NCBI GenBank assembly: GCA_028281485.1
Contig: JANQJT010000224.1
Coordinates: 1 to 7,912 of the forward strand
DNA: 7,912 nucleotides
Reading direction: 5' to 3'
Origin: Phycisphaeraceae bacterium
GTDB taxonomy: Bacteria; Planctomycetota; Phycisphaerae; Phycisphaerales; Zrk34
The notes under the pieces: generated by a model
Databases searched by the model: none
The model's input: the letters and a program-made list of their open reading frames with translations, nothing else
Told to the model about the DNA's origin: nothing
In this document: positions 6,954 through 7,912 of the stretch, piece after piece
How the letters are laid out: every line of letters begins with the position of its first letter
How positions within the stretch are numbered: the first letter of the stretch is position 1
Position numbers and translations under genes: made by a program

Positions 6954-7912
6954 TTACCAGACAAACGCAGCGCCGAACGTCAACAGGTGCGCCTCGGTCA
7001 GTTCCAGCTCCACCTCGGGGAACGCGTTGTAGACATACGCGAACTCGAACACCACGTCCTCATTGCCGTACAGCCCCACGCCCACGCTCGGCGTCAGGTG
7101 CCCAGCCGTGGTGAAAGACACGCCGCTGCGCACCGCCAGCCACGGCTCAGCAAACCACTCACCGCCCACAGACAGTCGGCCGTAGTCCACCGACCCCGTC
7201 GTGTCCGTCTCGATGTGCATCACCTTCACATCGGCCAGCAGGTACACCGTCTCGTGTGCCCGGATGCCCACGCCCGTCGTCCACTGCCAGTTGTACGCAT
7301 CGTCATCGATGCTCAGCGGCCCGCCCAGCAGCGTCCCGTCCGTGTCGATCGCCGCGTACCCGCCGCCGAACATCATGCCGACGTTGATCGTCTCGTTGTG
7401 TTCGTAAAACGCGCCCAGCGTCAGGTCCACGCCCAGCGTGTCCGAATCGACATCCAGAACCGCCGTCGTCGTGCTCAGCGTCGAGTCGATCACACGCACA
7501 CTGAAACCGAGCGTCAACCGCTCATCGACCCGCTCGCTGTACCCGATCAGACCCTCGTTTGTGCGCAGCGCCGCCGCAAAGATCGGCGTGCCCTGCGGCT
7601 TCACCGTCTCCGTCCGCACGTACGTCGCGCTGATCGTTCCCTTCTCGTCCAACCGATGCGTCGCCGTCGCGCTGCCCCCCACAACGCCCACGTCATTGCC
7701 GAACATCACCGCCGTCCCGCTCATCGCGAGCACCGTCTCAAAGTCAAACGGCGCCTCACGCATCACGTCGTCACTCGCCGGGTTGTTCGAAGAACCCAGC
7801 GGGTGCGCCGCCGACGCCTGTCGCGCCGTCACGTCCGGGTACACCGACGAACGATCAAACGCCAACTGCACGCGGAACGCGAACGGCTCGGCGCCAAAGT
7901 CGCCACCCGGCG
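6954..7912 (-). CDS. Outer-membrane beta-barrel protein, 5'-truncated at the window edge
   Basis: The frame is open from the right edge to TAA at 6956-6954, giving about 319 codons. A GTG at 7871 is available, but the frame continues upstream of it (PGGDFGAEPFAFR), so the true start is almost certainly outside the window. The visible part is rich in alternating polar and hydrophobic strands with acidic turns, for example VFEFAYVYNAFPEVELELTE followed by the terminal LLTFGAAFVW. Ending in an aromatic residue after a strand is the beta-signal read by the BAM assembly machinery. The N-terminal part has NPASDD (shortly after SAAHPLGSSN), which loosely recalls the NPA motif of FadL/OmpP1 transporters. 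I would call it FadL-like only tentatively; a generic OMP or porin-like barrel is also possible. It is convergent with the sigma pair, leaving 21 bases between the stop codons, and no clear terminator hairpin lies between them. Confidence 0.75.
   Translation of the reverse strand, partial: PGGDFGAEPFAFRVQLAFDRSSVYPDVTARQASAAHPLGSSNNPASDDVMREAPFDFETVLAMSGTAVMFGNDVGVVGGSATATHRLDEKGTISATYVRTETVKPQGTPIFAAALRTNEGLIGYSERVDERLTLGFSVRVIDSTLSTTTAVLDVDSDTLGVDLTLGAFYEHNETINVGMMFGGGYAAIDTDGTLLGGPLSIDDDAYNWQWTTGVGIRAHETVYLLADVKVMHIETDTTGSVDYGRLSVGGEWFAEPWLAVRSGVSFTTAGHLTPSVGVGLYGNEDVVFEFAYVYNAFPEVELELTEAHLLTFGAAFVW

Overview
The window is high-GC bacterial DNA. I infer Planctomycetota, possibly Phycisphaerae, for three reasons. 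The sigma-like gene at 5656-6426 has the region 2 and region 4 pattern I associate with planctomycete ECF-like factors. It is coupled to a small helical protein of unknown function. The third codon positions of the genes are very GC-rich. I could not run a database search, so the phylum is an inference.

Layout: (1) Positions 1-4993, minus strand, hold a tripartite RND efflux operon read right to left: membrane fusion protein (3863-4993), inner-membrane RND pump (729-3866) and NodT-type outer-membrane lipoprotein (1-729, cut by the window edge). The genes overlap stop-on-start (ATGA, then TGATG), which points to one translationally coupled transcript. Together they would form a proton-driven channel from the inner membrane to outside the cell; the substrate cannot be read from the sequence. 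(2) Positions 4994-5655 form a 662-base gap of lower GC. On the minus strand it carries the operon's Shine-Dalgarno, a consensus TATAAT box and an inverted repeat just downstream of it. On the plus strand it carries a run of hairpins ending in a strong intrinsic terminator (5533-5564), although no convincing plus-strand gene precedes it. This suggests an unannotated structured RNA or a regulated leader. (3) Positions 5656-6932, plus strand, hold an ECF-like sigma factor and a coupled 169-residue protein that I do not recognise. (4) Positions 6954-7912, minus strand, hold the C-terminal part of an outer-membrane beta-barrel protein, convergent with the sigma pair and running off the right edge.

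The efflux operon and the sigma pair are read outward in opposite directions from the central gap. A regulatory link between them is possible, but nothing in the sequence proves it. The part most worth following up is the terminator-ended structured segment in the gap, together with the sigma-companion pair next to it.
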